Origin: Rhizobiaceae bacterium
GTDB taxonomy: Bacteria; Pseudomonadota; Alphaproteobacteria; Rhizobiales; Rhizobiaceae
Length of the DNA: 32,728 nucleotides
Assembly (NCBI GenBank): GCA_021648425.1
Contig: JAKISV010000004.1
Location: forward strand, 1-32,728
Reading direction: 5' to 3'
Part shown: one piece after another, positions 7,751 through 15,742 of the stretch
Layout: every line of letters begins with the position of its first letter
Position numbering within the stretch: position 1 is the stretch's first letter
Notes under the pieces: model-generated
Databases searched by the model: none
The model's input: only the letters and a program-made list of their open reading frames with translations
Told to the model about the DNA's origin: nothing
Position numbers and translations under genes: made by a program

Positions 7751-9429
7751 CTTCCATCGACCCCATTACCCTCAGTGTCATCCAGGCAGGATTGCAGCAG
7801 GTGTGTGATGAAATGGACCTCAGTTTTTCACGCGCCGCATTTTCACCGGTAATAGCCGAGGCCAACGACCGTTCCGATGGAATATATTCTGCGCAGGATG
7901 GTTCACTCATCGCCCAGGGGGCAGGGGGGTTGCCGGTATTTGTCGGCACCATGCAATATTCCACCCGCACCCTGATTGAGCGCATTGCCCAAGGCATTAC
8001 GCCTGCGCCAAAGCCTGATGACATCTATATTGTTAACGACCCCTATCTGGGCGGCACCCATTTGATGGATGTGCGTTTTGCCCGTCCATTCTATCGTGGT
8101 GATGAAATATTCTGCTGGCTGTCAAATACCGGCCACTGGCCCGATACCGGTGGTTCCGTCCCCGGTGGTTTTTCTGCTTCCGCTACCGCCGTTGAACAGG
8201 AAGGCCTGCGCCTGCCGCCTGTGCGCCTGTTCAAACAGGGCGTGCTGGATGAGGAAATTTACGCCATCATCTGCTCCAATATCCGCGTTGCCGATCAGCG
8301 TATTGGCGATGTTAAAGCCCAGGCGGCGGCACTAATGGTGGGTGAAAAGCGCCTGCATGAACTGCTGGATCGCTATGGCGATGAAACGGTAAGCGAGGCC
8401 ATTGCTGAACTGCGCACCCGCGCCGCTTCTCAGATGCGTGTTTGTATTTCGCAGATCAAAGACGGCACTTATAATTCTGTTGCCTGGGTCGACAGTGATG
8501 GCGTGGTCAACGAACCGCTTGAAATCCGGCTGGCGGTCACAAAGTCAAACGACGAACTCACCTTTGATTTTACCGGCTCAAGCCCACCCTGCATGGGTCC
8601 GATGAATTGCGTGCTGGCTACCACTTTATCATCGGTCTATCTCGCTATGCGCCATATATTCCCGCAAGTGCCCATCAGTGCGGGAGCGTTTGAACCGCTT
8701 AAGGTCATTCGGCCCGATAACACCTTCCTTGATGCGCAATATCCACGTCCCGTGTCAGGCTGTGCAGCGGAAGTCTCCCAGCGTATCGCCGAAGCTGTAT
8801 TTGCTGCACTGGTCATCCCGCTCCCCGATCTGGTCACCGCAGCACCAGCAGGCACCAGCGGTAATTTTGCCCTTGGCGGTTATGATCCCGCCCGCGACCG
8901 CGATTTTGTCATGTATCAACTGTCTGGCGGCGGTTATGGAGGCAATGCCAATCACGACGGGCTGACCAACGGCTGCTCGACCATCGGCATATCAAAAGCC
9001 CCGCCAGTGGAAATCATGGAACAGGCCTTTCCTGTTCTCTATCACCATTATGCCCTGCGCGAAGGGTCAGCAGGTGCAGGCAAATATCGCGGGGGCTTTG
9101 GTCTTGATTATGAAGTCGAACTGCGCCGGGGCAGGGCCACTGCTAGTTTTGTTATGGACCACGGCCGTTTTGGCCCCCAGGGTGCGCTGGGGGGAAATGA
9201 TGGCGAACCCAACAAAGTCACCGTGTGGCAATCGGGCAAACCCCACATCCCTGAGCACCTGTCAAAAGAGCAGGATATCCAATTATTGCCCGGTGACCGT
9301 GTCCATGTCCAAACGCCGGGCGGCGGCGGTTATGGCGACCCCAAACAGCGAGACAAAAACGCCATCCTGGAAGATGTAAGGCTGGGCCGCTATAGTGCCA
9401 AACAGGCCAAGGAATTGTATGGGGTCTGA
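7747..9429 (+). CDS. hyuB: Hydantoinase/oxoprolinase family subunit B
   Basis: This 560-residue partner of HyuA has the Hydantoinase_B fold. Motifs seen include SFSRAAFSPVIAEANDRSDGIY, NDPYLGGTHLMDV, GHWPDTGGSVPGG, the Gly-rich SGGGYGGNANHDG and the C-terminal TPGGGGYGDP. In characterised relatives this subunit forms a heteromer with A and completes hydrolysis or carboxylation of the phosphorylated intermediate. It starts inside the hyuA stop codon (ATGA), so the two are translationally coupled. It ends 8 nt from the convergent MttB-family gene. No gamma or biotin subunit is present, which makes a ring-opening hydrolase more likely than an acetone or acetophenone carboxylase (inference). Confidence 0.92.
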   Translation: MTSIDPITLSVIQAGLQQVCDEMDLSFSRAAFSPVIAEANDRSDGIYSAQDGSLIAQGAGGLPVFVGTMQYSTRTLIERIAQGITPAPKPDDIYIVNDPYLGGTHLMDVRFARPFYRGDEIFCWLSNTGHWPDTGGSVPGGFSASATAVEQEGLRLPPVRLFKQGVLDEEIYAIICSNIRVADQRIGDVKAQAAALMVGEKRLHELLDRYGDETVSEAIAELRTRAASQMRVCISQIKDGTYNSVAWVDSDGVVNEPLEIRLAVTKSNDELTFDFTGSSPPCMGPMNCVLATTLSSVYLAMRHIFPQVPISAGAFEPLKVIRPDNTFLDAQYPRPVSGCAAEVSQRIAEAVFAALVIPLPDLVTAAPAGTSGNFALGGYDPARDRDFVMYQLSGGGYGGNANHDGLTNGCSTIGISKAPPVEIMEQAFPVLYHHYALREGSAGAGKYRGGFGLDYEVELRRGRATASFVMDHGRFGPQGALGGNDGEPNKVTVWQSGKPHIPEHLSKEQDIQLLPGDRVHVQTPGGGGYGDPKQRDKNAILEDVRLGRYSAKQAKELYGV

Positions 9430-9437
9430 AAGGTTTC

Positions 9438-11042
9438 TTAAATTACCTCCCGTGGCCCTTTGTGTCCTTGTGCCTTACCGATTATATCCTCATCCGCCGC
9501 AGCAACAATTTTGGCAATTTCCCGCCTTTGATCTTCATCCGGTAAACCACCGGGAAGTGGTGCATTCATCAGTGCAACCGCCTTTTCACGCGCTGCTTCA
9601 AATGCCCCCGCACGGGCCTGTTTTTCGTAGCCGTCACGGTCTGTGCGCTGAAAAATCTCCGGCGTGTGCTGCTGGCGGCAATGTTTGAGCGTGTGGGGGC
9701 TGTCGAGAAAATGCGAACCGATTGCCACCTGGTTCACCTGTTGCCAGTTCATCGCTTCATCGCTGATTTCAGGCACTTGAATTAGACTGCGATAATAGCC
9801 GCCCAGTTCATCATCCAGCACTGCCTGCACCGGCGAAAACACTGTGGCGCACTCAAGTTGACCTACTCCGCCCAAAATATCAGCTCCGCTCATCGCCACC
9901 ATCTGGCCAAGCATGGCGCGTTCCGCCATCGACTGGCCATCCACATCGGGCGTATCTGAACCTGCACCATAGGTGTGGGTGAGCAGGCCAAAGCCATTTT
10001 TCAAAACATCAACAGCAATCGATTTTGCCTGTAGGCTTTCCACGCAGGAGTGCAGTGCCATGCCGGTTCTCATATCAAGAGTAAACATCAGCGGGGTGGC
10101 GATAATGGTATTTCCCGGTGCCAATACATGAGAAAGCGTCACCATTGCCAATATTTCGGCTACAGCCATCAATACCATGCCAGAGACTGACAAGGGTGCA
10201 GTGCCGCCTGCTGAAGGCAACGAGCAGGCATGAACCGGAATGCCTGCCTTCCCGCACTGAATAAGCGCCTCCACATCCATCACCTTGAATTCCAGCGGTG
10301 TGAAGGAACACATAATACAACTGGCGATCGGTCGCGCTTTGAGCGCTTTTTCACCCCCCGCTGCCACGGTAACAATGCGCAGCAGATATTCGACATTCTC
10401 GATATTATAGGGTTGCAGCCAGATATGTTTATCCGTGTGCGAAATCAGTGACGCTACGCCGTGAATATCTGACGTCAATTCATGCACACCATAACAAAAC
10501 GGGTGAGCAACAAAACCGACTTGATCAAGCCCGTTGGCAAGCTTTGCAATATTTGCCACATCATCAATCATCAAATTGCGGTATTTGGCACTTTCGGGTT
10601 CAACAAAACCATGAGCCCCGGTGCCGGTCCGCATGATAAAGGCACCATCTTTACGCGGCAGATGCACATCGCGTTCAGCCGGCTTTCCACAAAGGACAAC
10701 CGAGCGTGGCGTATTTTTCAGGGCCTCTTCCACCAACTTGCGGGGAAACTTCAGCCGATCACTTTCCCGCCCCGGTTTGGCACCGGCCTTCCTCATCAGT
10801 TTGTTGGCATCGCGATGAATAACCGCTACGCCGTGATCTGCCAACAAATCAAAAGCCCGCATGATGAGGGTTTCACGCGAATGCTGCGCCAGATAAGAAA
10901 ACTTCACCCGCTCGCATTTGCCCGTTGCTAGCGTAAAAGCATCGGGCGCTTTGGGTGATATGTGTTGGGTGGAGGGTGGACGTCTGCCGGTACGTTTTCG
11001 TGTGCGGTTTTTGCGTTGTTTAGGTGGATTTTTCTCAACCAT
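9438..11042 (-). CDS. Trimethylamine methyltransferase (MttB) superfamily protein, non-pyrrolysine
   Basis: This 534-residue protein matches the MttB superfamily, corrinoid-dependent methyltransferases that demethylate quaternary amines. Characterised non-pyrrolysine members act on glycine betaine, proline betaine, carnitine or gamma-butyrobetaine. Landmarks are RTGTGAHGFVEP, PIASCIMCSFTPLEF, HACSLPSAGGTAPLSV, GAGSDTPDVDGQS and LGGVGQLECATVFSP. There is no in-frame TAG, so no pyrrolysine. The first 30 or so residues are a basic Arg/Lys/Pro-rich extension. GGGAG sits eight bases before the ATG. It converges on hyuB with an 8-nt gap and has no operator like those at 2620 or 5638. No corrinoid partner (MttC type) or activator lies in the window. 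A betaine of a pyridine acid, such as trigonelline, would suit the neighbours, but this is speculation. Confidence 0.9.
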   Translation of the reverse strand: MVEKNPPKQRKNRTRKRTGRRPPSTQHISPKAPDAFTLATGKCERVKFSYLAQHSRETLIMRAFDLLADHGVAVIHRDANKLMRKAGAKPGRESDRLKFPRKLVEEALKNTPRSVVLCGKPAERDVHLPRKDGAFIMRTGTGAHGFVEPESAKYRNLMIDDVANIAKLANGLDQVGFVAHPFCYGVHELTSDIHGVASLISHTDKHIWLQPYNIENVEYLLRIVTVAAGGEKALKARPIASCIMCSFTPLEFKVMDVEALIQCGKAGIPVHACSLPSAGGTAPLSVSGMVLMAVAEILAMVTLSHVLAPGNTIIATPLMFTLDMRTGMALHSCVESLQAKSIAVDVLKNGFGLLTHTYGAGSDTPDVDGQSMAERAMLGQMVAMSGADILGGVGQLECATVFSPVQAVLDDELGGYYRSLIQVPEISDEAMNWQQVNQVAIGSHFLDSPHTLKHCRQQHTPEIFQRTDRDGYEKQARAGAFEAAREKAVALMNAPLPGGLPDEDQRREIAKIVAAADEDIIGKAQGHKGPREVI

Positions 11043-11183
11043 GATATTTCTCCCTTAGAAAAATGTTCATGGCACACACCGTTTGCGCTCACTGCCTGCC
11101 GACTTGAGCCTCATTTGATATTGCCGCAAATTGCAATTTCAGGCAAGAGAGGCCCAGATGACCCTCTACAACTGGAAAATAAT

Positions 11184-12362
11184 GTGAACGCAACAGATGT
11201 CCTGATAATTGGTGCCGGAGCTGCCGGCATGATGTGTGCCATTGAAGCGGGCAAGCGCGGGCGAGGTGTGGTTTTGCTTGAGCACGCAAAAAAGCCCGGC
11301 GAAAAAATTCGCATTTCCGGGGGTGGACGCTGTAATTTTACCAATTCAAATTGCACTGCTGAAAATTTCATTTCCGCCAATCCCCACTTTGTTAAATCAG
11401 CTCTGGCACAATATTCCTCCGCTGATTTTCTAGCACTGGTCGAGCGTCACAATATCAAATGGCATGAAAAAACCCTGGGCCAACTGTTTTGTGACAATCG
11501 CTCAAGCGACATTATCAATATGCTGACCAGCGAAATGGAGCAGGCTGGCGTCCAGCTGCATTTGAATGTGAAAATTAATTCAATCAGTAAGTCAGATGAT
11601 GGATTTACCGTCGATACCCAATCAGGCACTTATAATTGCAAATCCCTGGTGGTCGCCTGTGGTGGCAAATCCATTCCCAAAATGGGGGCCAGCGCATTTG
11701 GTTATTCAATTGGCGAACAGTTCGGCATCAATATCATTGAAGCGCGTCCGGCCCTGGTGCCTTTCACTTTTGATTCCCGATGGCTGGAAAATTCACGCCC
11801 CTTAAGCGGCATCGCTTTTGAGTGTGAAGTGAAGGCCGGCAAAAAGGTTTTTCGAGAGGCGGCATTATTCACCCATCGCGGCCTTTCAGGCCCGGCAATG
11901 TTGCAGATATCCTCCTATTGGCGTGAAGGAGAAATTCTTGAAGTCAAATTCCAGGATCGCAGGCAGCTTAAATCTCAGCTGATCGACGCCATAAAAAAAT
12001 CCGGAAAAAAGGAAATCCATACCTGGCTGGCAACTATCTATCCGCTCGCACTGGCAAAGTTTCTCTGCAAACAGGCCAATGTGTCCGGGCGGCTGGGTGA
12101 TATGAGCAACCTGGCTATTGATGAACTTACGCACATATTGCACTGCTGGAAAATCAAACCGGCGGGAACCGAAGGCTATCGCACCGCCGAAGTCACCCTT
12201 GGCGGCATTGATACCAACGAACTAAATTCAAAAACGATGGAAACCAGAAAAATCCCCGGCCTCTATTTCATCGGCGAAGTTGTCGATGTTACGGGCTGGC
12301 TGGGCGGCTACAATTTCCAATGGGCATGGTCTTCGGGATGGGCAGCAGGCCAGGCTTTATAA
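11184..12362 (+). CDS. YhiN/HI0933-family FAD flavoprotein
   Basis: This 392-residue protein is an NAD(P)/FAD-dependent oxidoreductase of the HI0933/YhiN family, often named aminoacetone oxidase family; its physiological reaction is unsettled. A dinucleotide-binding motif DVLIIGAGAAGMM opens the protein, followed by ISGGGRCNFTN, a family hallmark. The C-terminus carries IPGLYFIGEVVDVTGWLGGYNFQWAWSSG in pieces typical of the group. The frame is open from 10962, but that would overlap the divergent gene's 5' end and add 74 unrelated residues. GTG at 11184, just before the FAD motif and preceded by GGAAA, is the best start and gives the usual family length. It stands alone, divergent from the MttB-family gene. 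Confidence 0.9.
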   Translation: MNATDVLIIGAGAAGMMCAIEAGKRGRGVVLLEHAKKPGEKIRISGGGRCNFTNSNCTAENFISANPHFVKSALAQYSSADFLALVERHNIKWHEKTLGQLFCDNRSSDIINMLTSEMEQAGVQLHLNVKINSISKSDDGFTVDTQSGTYNCKSLVVACGGKSIPKMGASAFGYSIGEQFGINIIEARPALVPFTFDSRWLENSRPLSGIAFECEVKAGKKVFREAALFTHRGLSGPAMLQISSYWREGEILEVKFQDRRQLKSQLIDAIKKSGKKEIHTWLATIYPLALAKFLCKQANVSGRLGDMSNLAIDELTHILHCWKIKPAGTEGYRTAEVTLGGIDTNELNSKTMETRKIPGLYFIGEVVDVTGWLGGYNFQWAWSSGWAAGQAL

Positions 12363-12456
12363 CCATCCATGTTGATCGCTAAAGATTTCTGTTTGCAATC
12401 GCTCTTAATACTATAGTCTCTGCCAGATTCACAACAACCCCAACCAGGATAAGCAT

Positions 12457-13152
12457 TTGTTTTCAATATTACTGTTTGGTTTTTTACTCGGCATGCGCCA
12501 TGCCCTTGAGGCGGACCATGTGGCTGCTGTTGCGTCGCTTTCAGCGCGAACAAATTCAATGAAACATGCTGTGCAACAAGGTGCCGCCTGGGGCCTTGGC
12601 CATACGCTAACCCTGTTTTTATTCGGTGCAATTGTGCTGTTTGTAACCGACCTTCTGCCGGCAAATATCGTCAATGGCATCGAACTGGCCGTTGGCGTGA
12701 TGCTCATCATTTTGGGTGCGGATGTTTTATGGCGCCTTGTTCGTGACCGCGTCCATTTTCACAGCCATAACCATGGCAAAGACACCCGCCACTTTCATGC
12801 ACATTCCCACCGGGGTGATAAAAGCGGTAAGCACGGTCAGTCAAATCACCACCACCAGCACCCGCGGGGCTTTCCTGTTCGTGCATTGCTGGTTGGACTA
12901 ATGCACGGCATGGCCGGCTCCGCTGCACTGATTCTGCTTACCCTGCAATCGATTTCTTCGCCCTGGCTTGGCCTGGTTTACATCGCCATTTTCGGCATCG
13001 GGTCAATAGCCGGAATGGCGCTGTTTTCCCTCGTCATCGCTATCCCGCTACGAGCTGCACGTCACATGACCTGGCTTTACAATACTCTGCACATCATAAT
13101 CGGGGTTTTCACCATCGGCCTTGGCACGATTACAATCATGCACACGATTTAA
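12457..13152 (+). CDS. NicO-type nickel/cobalt transporter, His-rich
   Basis: This 231-residue inner-membrane protein has about six hydrophobic segments and the metal-transport signature RHALEADHVAAV near residues 14-25 (an H-x4-DH motif). A second motif is GLMHGMAGSAALILL. A cytoplasmic or periplasmic loop at about residues 98-137 is rich in histidine (HFHSHNHG, HFHAHSH, HHHQH), as in Ni/Co efflux or uptake proteins of the RcnA/UreH group. Direction of transport cannot be read from the sequence. The start is TTG at 12457, preceded by AGGAT at a good distance; no ATG gives the conserved N-terminus. No metal riboswitch or regulator gene was seen in the 94 bases upstream. Confidence 0.85.
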   Translation: MFSILLFGFLLGMRHALEADHVAAVASLSARTNSMKHAVQQGAAWGLGHTLTLFLFGAIVLFVTDLLPANIVNGIELAVGVMLIILGADVLWRLVRDRVHFHSHNHGKDTRHFHAHSHRGDKSGKHGQSNHHHQHPRGFPVRALLVGLMHGMAGSAALILLTLQSISSPWLGLVYIAIFGIGSIAGMALFSLVIAIPLRAARHMTWLYNTLHIIIGVFTIGLGTITIMHTI

Positions 13153-13204
13153 ATCCGCAGTGAAGATGTAAGTTTCAGCACTATAACAAAAGCGCCAAGT
13201 AAAT

Positions 13205-13279
13205 TGGTACGCCCTAGGGGAATCGAACCCCTCTTTCCAGGTTGAAAACCTGGCGTCCTAACCGATAGACGAAGGGCGC
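13205..13279 (-). tRNA. tRNA-Glu (anticodon TTC)
   Basis: A full cloverleaf can be folded on the minus strand, with the 3' CCA encoded (13207-13205). The anticodon stem CCAGG/CCTGG encloses the loop TTTTCAA with TTC at 13246-13244. The T arm GAGGGGTTCGATTCCCCT is canonical. The acceptor ends in a G-U pair at positions 1:72, with A at position 73. Confidence 0.95.
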
Positions 13280-13385
13280 TGAACGCGTGGTTTATAGATG
13301 CGTTTGATGTAGGCATCAACCCATATTGTGTGCTTTAGCAATCTTTTTATTGGTAGAATTCAAGGCGGGCTTCAAGATCGCATTA

Positions 13386-14633
13386 TCAGGCCTTGTTGCG
13401 CCGTTTCGATTTTCTGCGGCAGCGCTGGTTCCAGTCACGCTTGCTGCCCGTATCGACGTGGACAGACTTGGTGCGGCAATAAGTGCCCACTCCGCCACGA
13501 CCGGGAATAGAACGCAGGAATTTTGCCAAATTCCATTTTGAGATTCCCTCAACCTGGATATCAACGGCACTACACGAAATATGCAATGAATTTCTGGCAC
13601 CCCCGGCCTTGCGGTTGCGAGAGGGGCTTCGATATCCCGAAGTAACAATCGGCTTTTTGCCGTAGCGGCGCTCAACGGTCCGCAGGATTTTAACCACACC
13701 TGGTCGGATGCAACTGACATTTACGCCCGAATGCTGAACCCTTATTCCCTTCGGTGAGAGCCGTGCCAGTCCAACAGCCGAAGCTACCTGAACATTCCTC
13801 TTGGGCTTTTTAATGCCAAATATCTCATCGTTTGTTTTCACGCCGGGCATAGCCACAAGAGAAGATGTTGTAGGTCTCACCCGCAAACTAGCACGCCCGG
13901 AACGCGCACTTGAAACCGAATCATCCCTATCATCTCTTGTCCAGTTGTTGCCACCAACATTTGCGGGGGGCCGTTTGAACAGGCTCGCCAGGAAGCTTGG
14001 TTTTTTCAAAGCCGCAGTCGCTTGTTTTTTCGTCGCCTGCTGGCTGGCAATGGTTTGCGGTGTTAGCGGTGTCAATTCGCCACTTTGTCCGCGCTGTGTT
14101 GGTGTGCGTGGATTTTCCTGCGGCACTACCAGTGCGAGTTCCGTGGTTTGAGATTCTTCGCTCTTATCAATTTGCGTACCCACCAGCGGCGTTGAAGTTA
14201 TCTTCGGTTTGGTGGTTGAAGATTGCGCTGTTTTAACCGGGGTTGGCTGGTGGGGGGGTGGCGCCTCACTTGCAGGCTGTTGCACTACTGCAACTTCTTT
14301 AAGGGGTTCGGGGGCCACAATTGGCTGATGTGAAGGCGTTGTTACCTGCGTGCCGTTAACCGGTATATTCCCTGTGGGCTGATCCTGGACAAATTCAGCC
14401 GTTTCCACTGGCGTGGCAATGTGAGGTTTGGGAACTGGAATGGCAATAACATTGCCGTTCTCATCTTCCGCAAGCAACTGTTGTGTACTGCTGTCAGAAC
14501 CCAATTCAAGATCTGATTCTACCAACTGACTTGTTTGGTCGGTTGCAGAAGAGGTCAGTTGTGCACTGGGTGTTACCGCAGAAATGCAGCCAGAAAGGCC
14601 AAACAAGGCAATGCCCATTACCAGAGATTTCAT
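13386..14633 (-). CDS. Lipoprotein with C-terminal M15-like peptidase domain
   Basis: This 415-residue envelope protein starts with a lipoprotein signal (MKSLVMGIALFGLSGC, lipobox LSGC). A long disordered linker rich in Thr, Pro, Gln and Ser follows to about residue 300. The C-terminal domain of about 110 residues matches the peptidase M15/YcbK-like fold: IVTSGYRSPSRN, then His and Asp in SLHISCSAVDIQ and His in SVHVDTG as zinc ligands. The role is probably cleavage of peptidoglycan cross-links or stems. Four cysteines in the domain may form disulphides. An in-frame ATG 81 bases upstream exists, but the lipobox fits only the start at 14633. The protein ends with a very basic tail. The nearest gene is tRNA-Glu downstream on the same strand. 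Confidence 0.82.
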   Translation of the reverse strand: MKSLVMGIALFGLSGCISAVTPSAQLTSSATDQTSQLVESDLELGSDSSTQQLLAEDENGNVIAIPVPKPHIATPVETAEFVQDQPTGNIPVNGTQVTTPSHQPIVAPEPLKEVAVVQQPASEAPPPHQPTPVKTAQSSTTKPKITSTPLVGTQIDKSEESQTTELALVVPQENPRTPTQRGQSGELTPLTPQTIASQQATKKQATAALKKPSFLASLFKRPPANVGGNNWTRDDRDDSVSSARSGRASLRVRPTTSSLVAMPGVKTNDEIFGIKKPKRNVQVASAVGLARLSPKGIRVQHSGVNVSCIRPGVVKILRTVERRYGKKPIVTSGYRSPSRNRKAGGARNSLHISCSAVDIQVEGISKWNLAKFLRSIPGRGGVGTYCRTKSVHVDTGSKRDWNQRCRRKSKRRNKA

Positions 14634-14919
14634 CAATACCCGGTGCCCAGCAAAATTTTGCCAATGAGCGCCCATGGCGTCAAATTGGCTTCCTGCAAAA
14701 TATTTTGTCAACAAATCACCGATAACTCTTCGAATATATTGCCCTGATTATTGCCCCTTCGAGCAAATCTCTGAACGCTGACCAAACGAGCGCCGATGTT
14801 CAAAACGCCGCCTTATTTAGCTCGCGCCAAATATTTACGCAAGCTGTACTCACTAAATCATTTGGTGTGTGGCGAAAATGGGGCAGCATTGTGAATGATT
14901 TTCGCAACGCCGGTTTGTT

Positions 14920-15375
14920 TCACCATTCACCTTCATTGGCCATGCTCGCCCATGGCTCCATCAACGGCTTTGCGTCGCCTTTTTGTAGCAATTCGATCGA
15001 GATGTTATCTGGCGACCGAATAAACGCCATACGCCCCTCACGTGGCGGCCTGTTGATAGTGACGCCGCCATCCATCAGTGTCTGGCAGGTTTGATAAATA
15101 TCATCTACCTCATAGGCCAGATGGCCAAAATTACGACCTCCCGAATAACTTTCCTTGTCCCAATTATATGTCAGTTCAAGCGTTGGCGCCGGCCTGGTTG
15201 AGGTGGATTCGTTTTGCGTGGTCGCCAGATCATCGGTGGAACTGAGAAAAACCAGCGTAAACCGGCCCTTTTCGTTTTCGTGGCGGCGAACCTCAACCAT
15301 CCCCAGTTTATTGCAATAAAAATCAAGCGACCGCTCCAGATCTCTGACGCGCACCATAGTATGAAGATATTTCAT
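14920..15375 (-). CDS. gloA: Lactoylglutathione lyase (glyoxalase I)
   Basis: This 151-residue glyoxalase I converts the methylglyoxal-glutathione hemithioacetal to S-lactoylglutathione in the cytoplasm. It is a two-module VOC protein. The expected metal ligands are visible: His5 (KYLHTMVRV), Glu in TLELTYNW, His in NFGHLAYEV and Glu in SIELLQ. An in-frame start at 15492 would add 39 residues with no homology. ATG at 15375, preceded by AAGGA, matches the family N-terminus. It is transcribed away from the cold-shock gene and appears monocistronic. Confidence 0.93.
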   Translation of the reverse strand: MKYLHTMVRVRDLERSLDFYCNKLGMVEVRRHENEKGRFTLVFLSSTDDLATTQNESTSTRPAPTLELTYNWDKESYSGGRNFGHLAYEVDDIYQTCQTLMDGGVTINRPPREGRMAFIRSPDNISIELLQKGDAKPLMEPWASMANEGEW

Positions 15376-15742
15376 GATAATTCCTTGGGAAAATTTCAAT
15401 AATTTGCCAGCCACCCATAGGATTGCTGTGCTGAACCCGGTTTTTTCTGCATAATGCAGGTTTACCCACAGGAAACCTGCTATTTTGTCCAAAAAACCAT
15501 TTTTAACTTGCAGCCTTGCGTAATTACGATGCTAATGTAACACGAGAATCAATTTGATTCTGAAGTGTTTAACCAAGGATAGCTGTAACTTTTGAGCTGG
15601 GCTAGAAAAAGTTGCAAGTTAACTATCCCTGCTGTTGAACAATTTGTATGTGGCGTACAATCATTGTGCAGCCGGATTAAAACCCGGTACCGGCAATTTC
15701 GCCGATGTAGGCAGAATGATGAAAACTTAAAAAGGGCTTTTT
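15376..15742. other. 367-bp divergent intergenic region with several dyads
   Basis: This region separates gloA (minus) from the cold-shock gene (plus) and holds no credible gene. Four inverted repeats are visible: GCAGGTTT/AAACCTGC (15456-15480, 9-nt loop), a perfect AGAATCAA-T-TTGATTCT dyad (15545-15561), a two-part stem GGATAG/CTATCC plus AACTTTT/AAAAGTT (15577-15628), and an A-T hairpin over the ribosome site at 15729-15742. A weak promoter TTGAAC/TACAAT (15635-15661) has a short 15-nt spacer. If it is used, the leader is about 75 nt and the 15577-15628 stem lies upstream of the transcript. Confidence 0.5.

Noticed and set aside
9438..11042. Pyrrolysine-containing trimethylamine methyltransferase
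   Set aside because: The reading frame has no internal TAG, so it is the non-pyrrolysine branch of the family.
10962..11183. N-terminal extension of the YhiN-like flavoprotein
   Set aside because: It would run antisense into the MttB-family gene and has no likeness to the family; the GTG at 11184 gives normal length.
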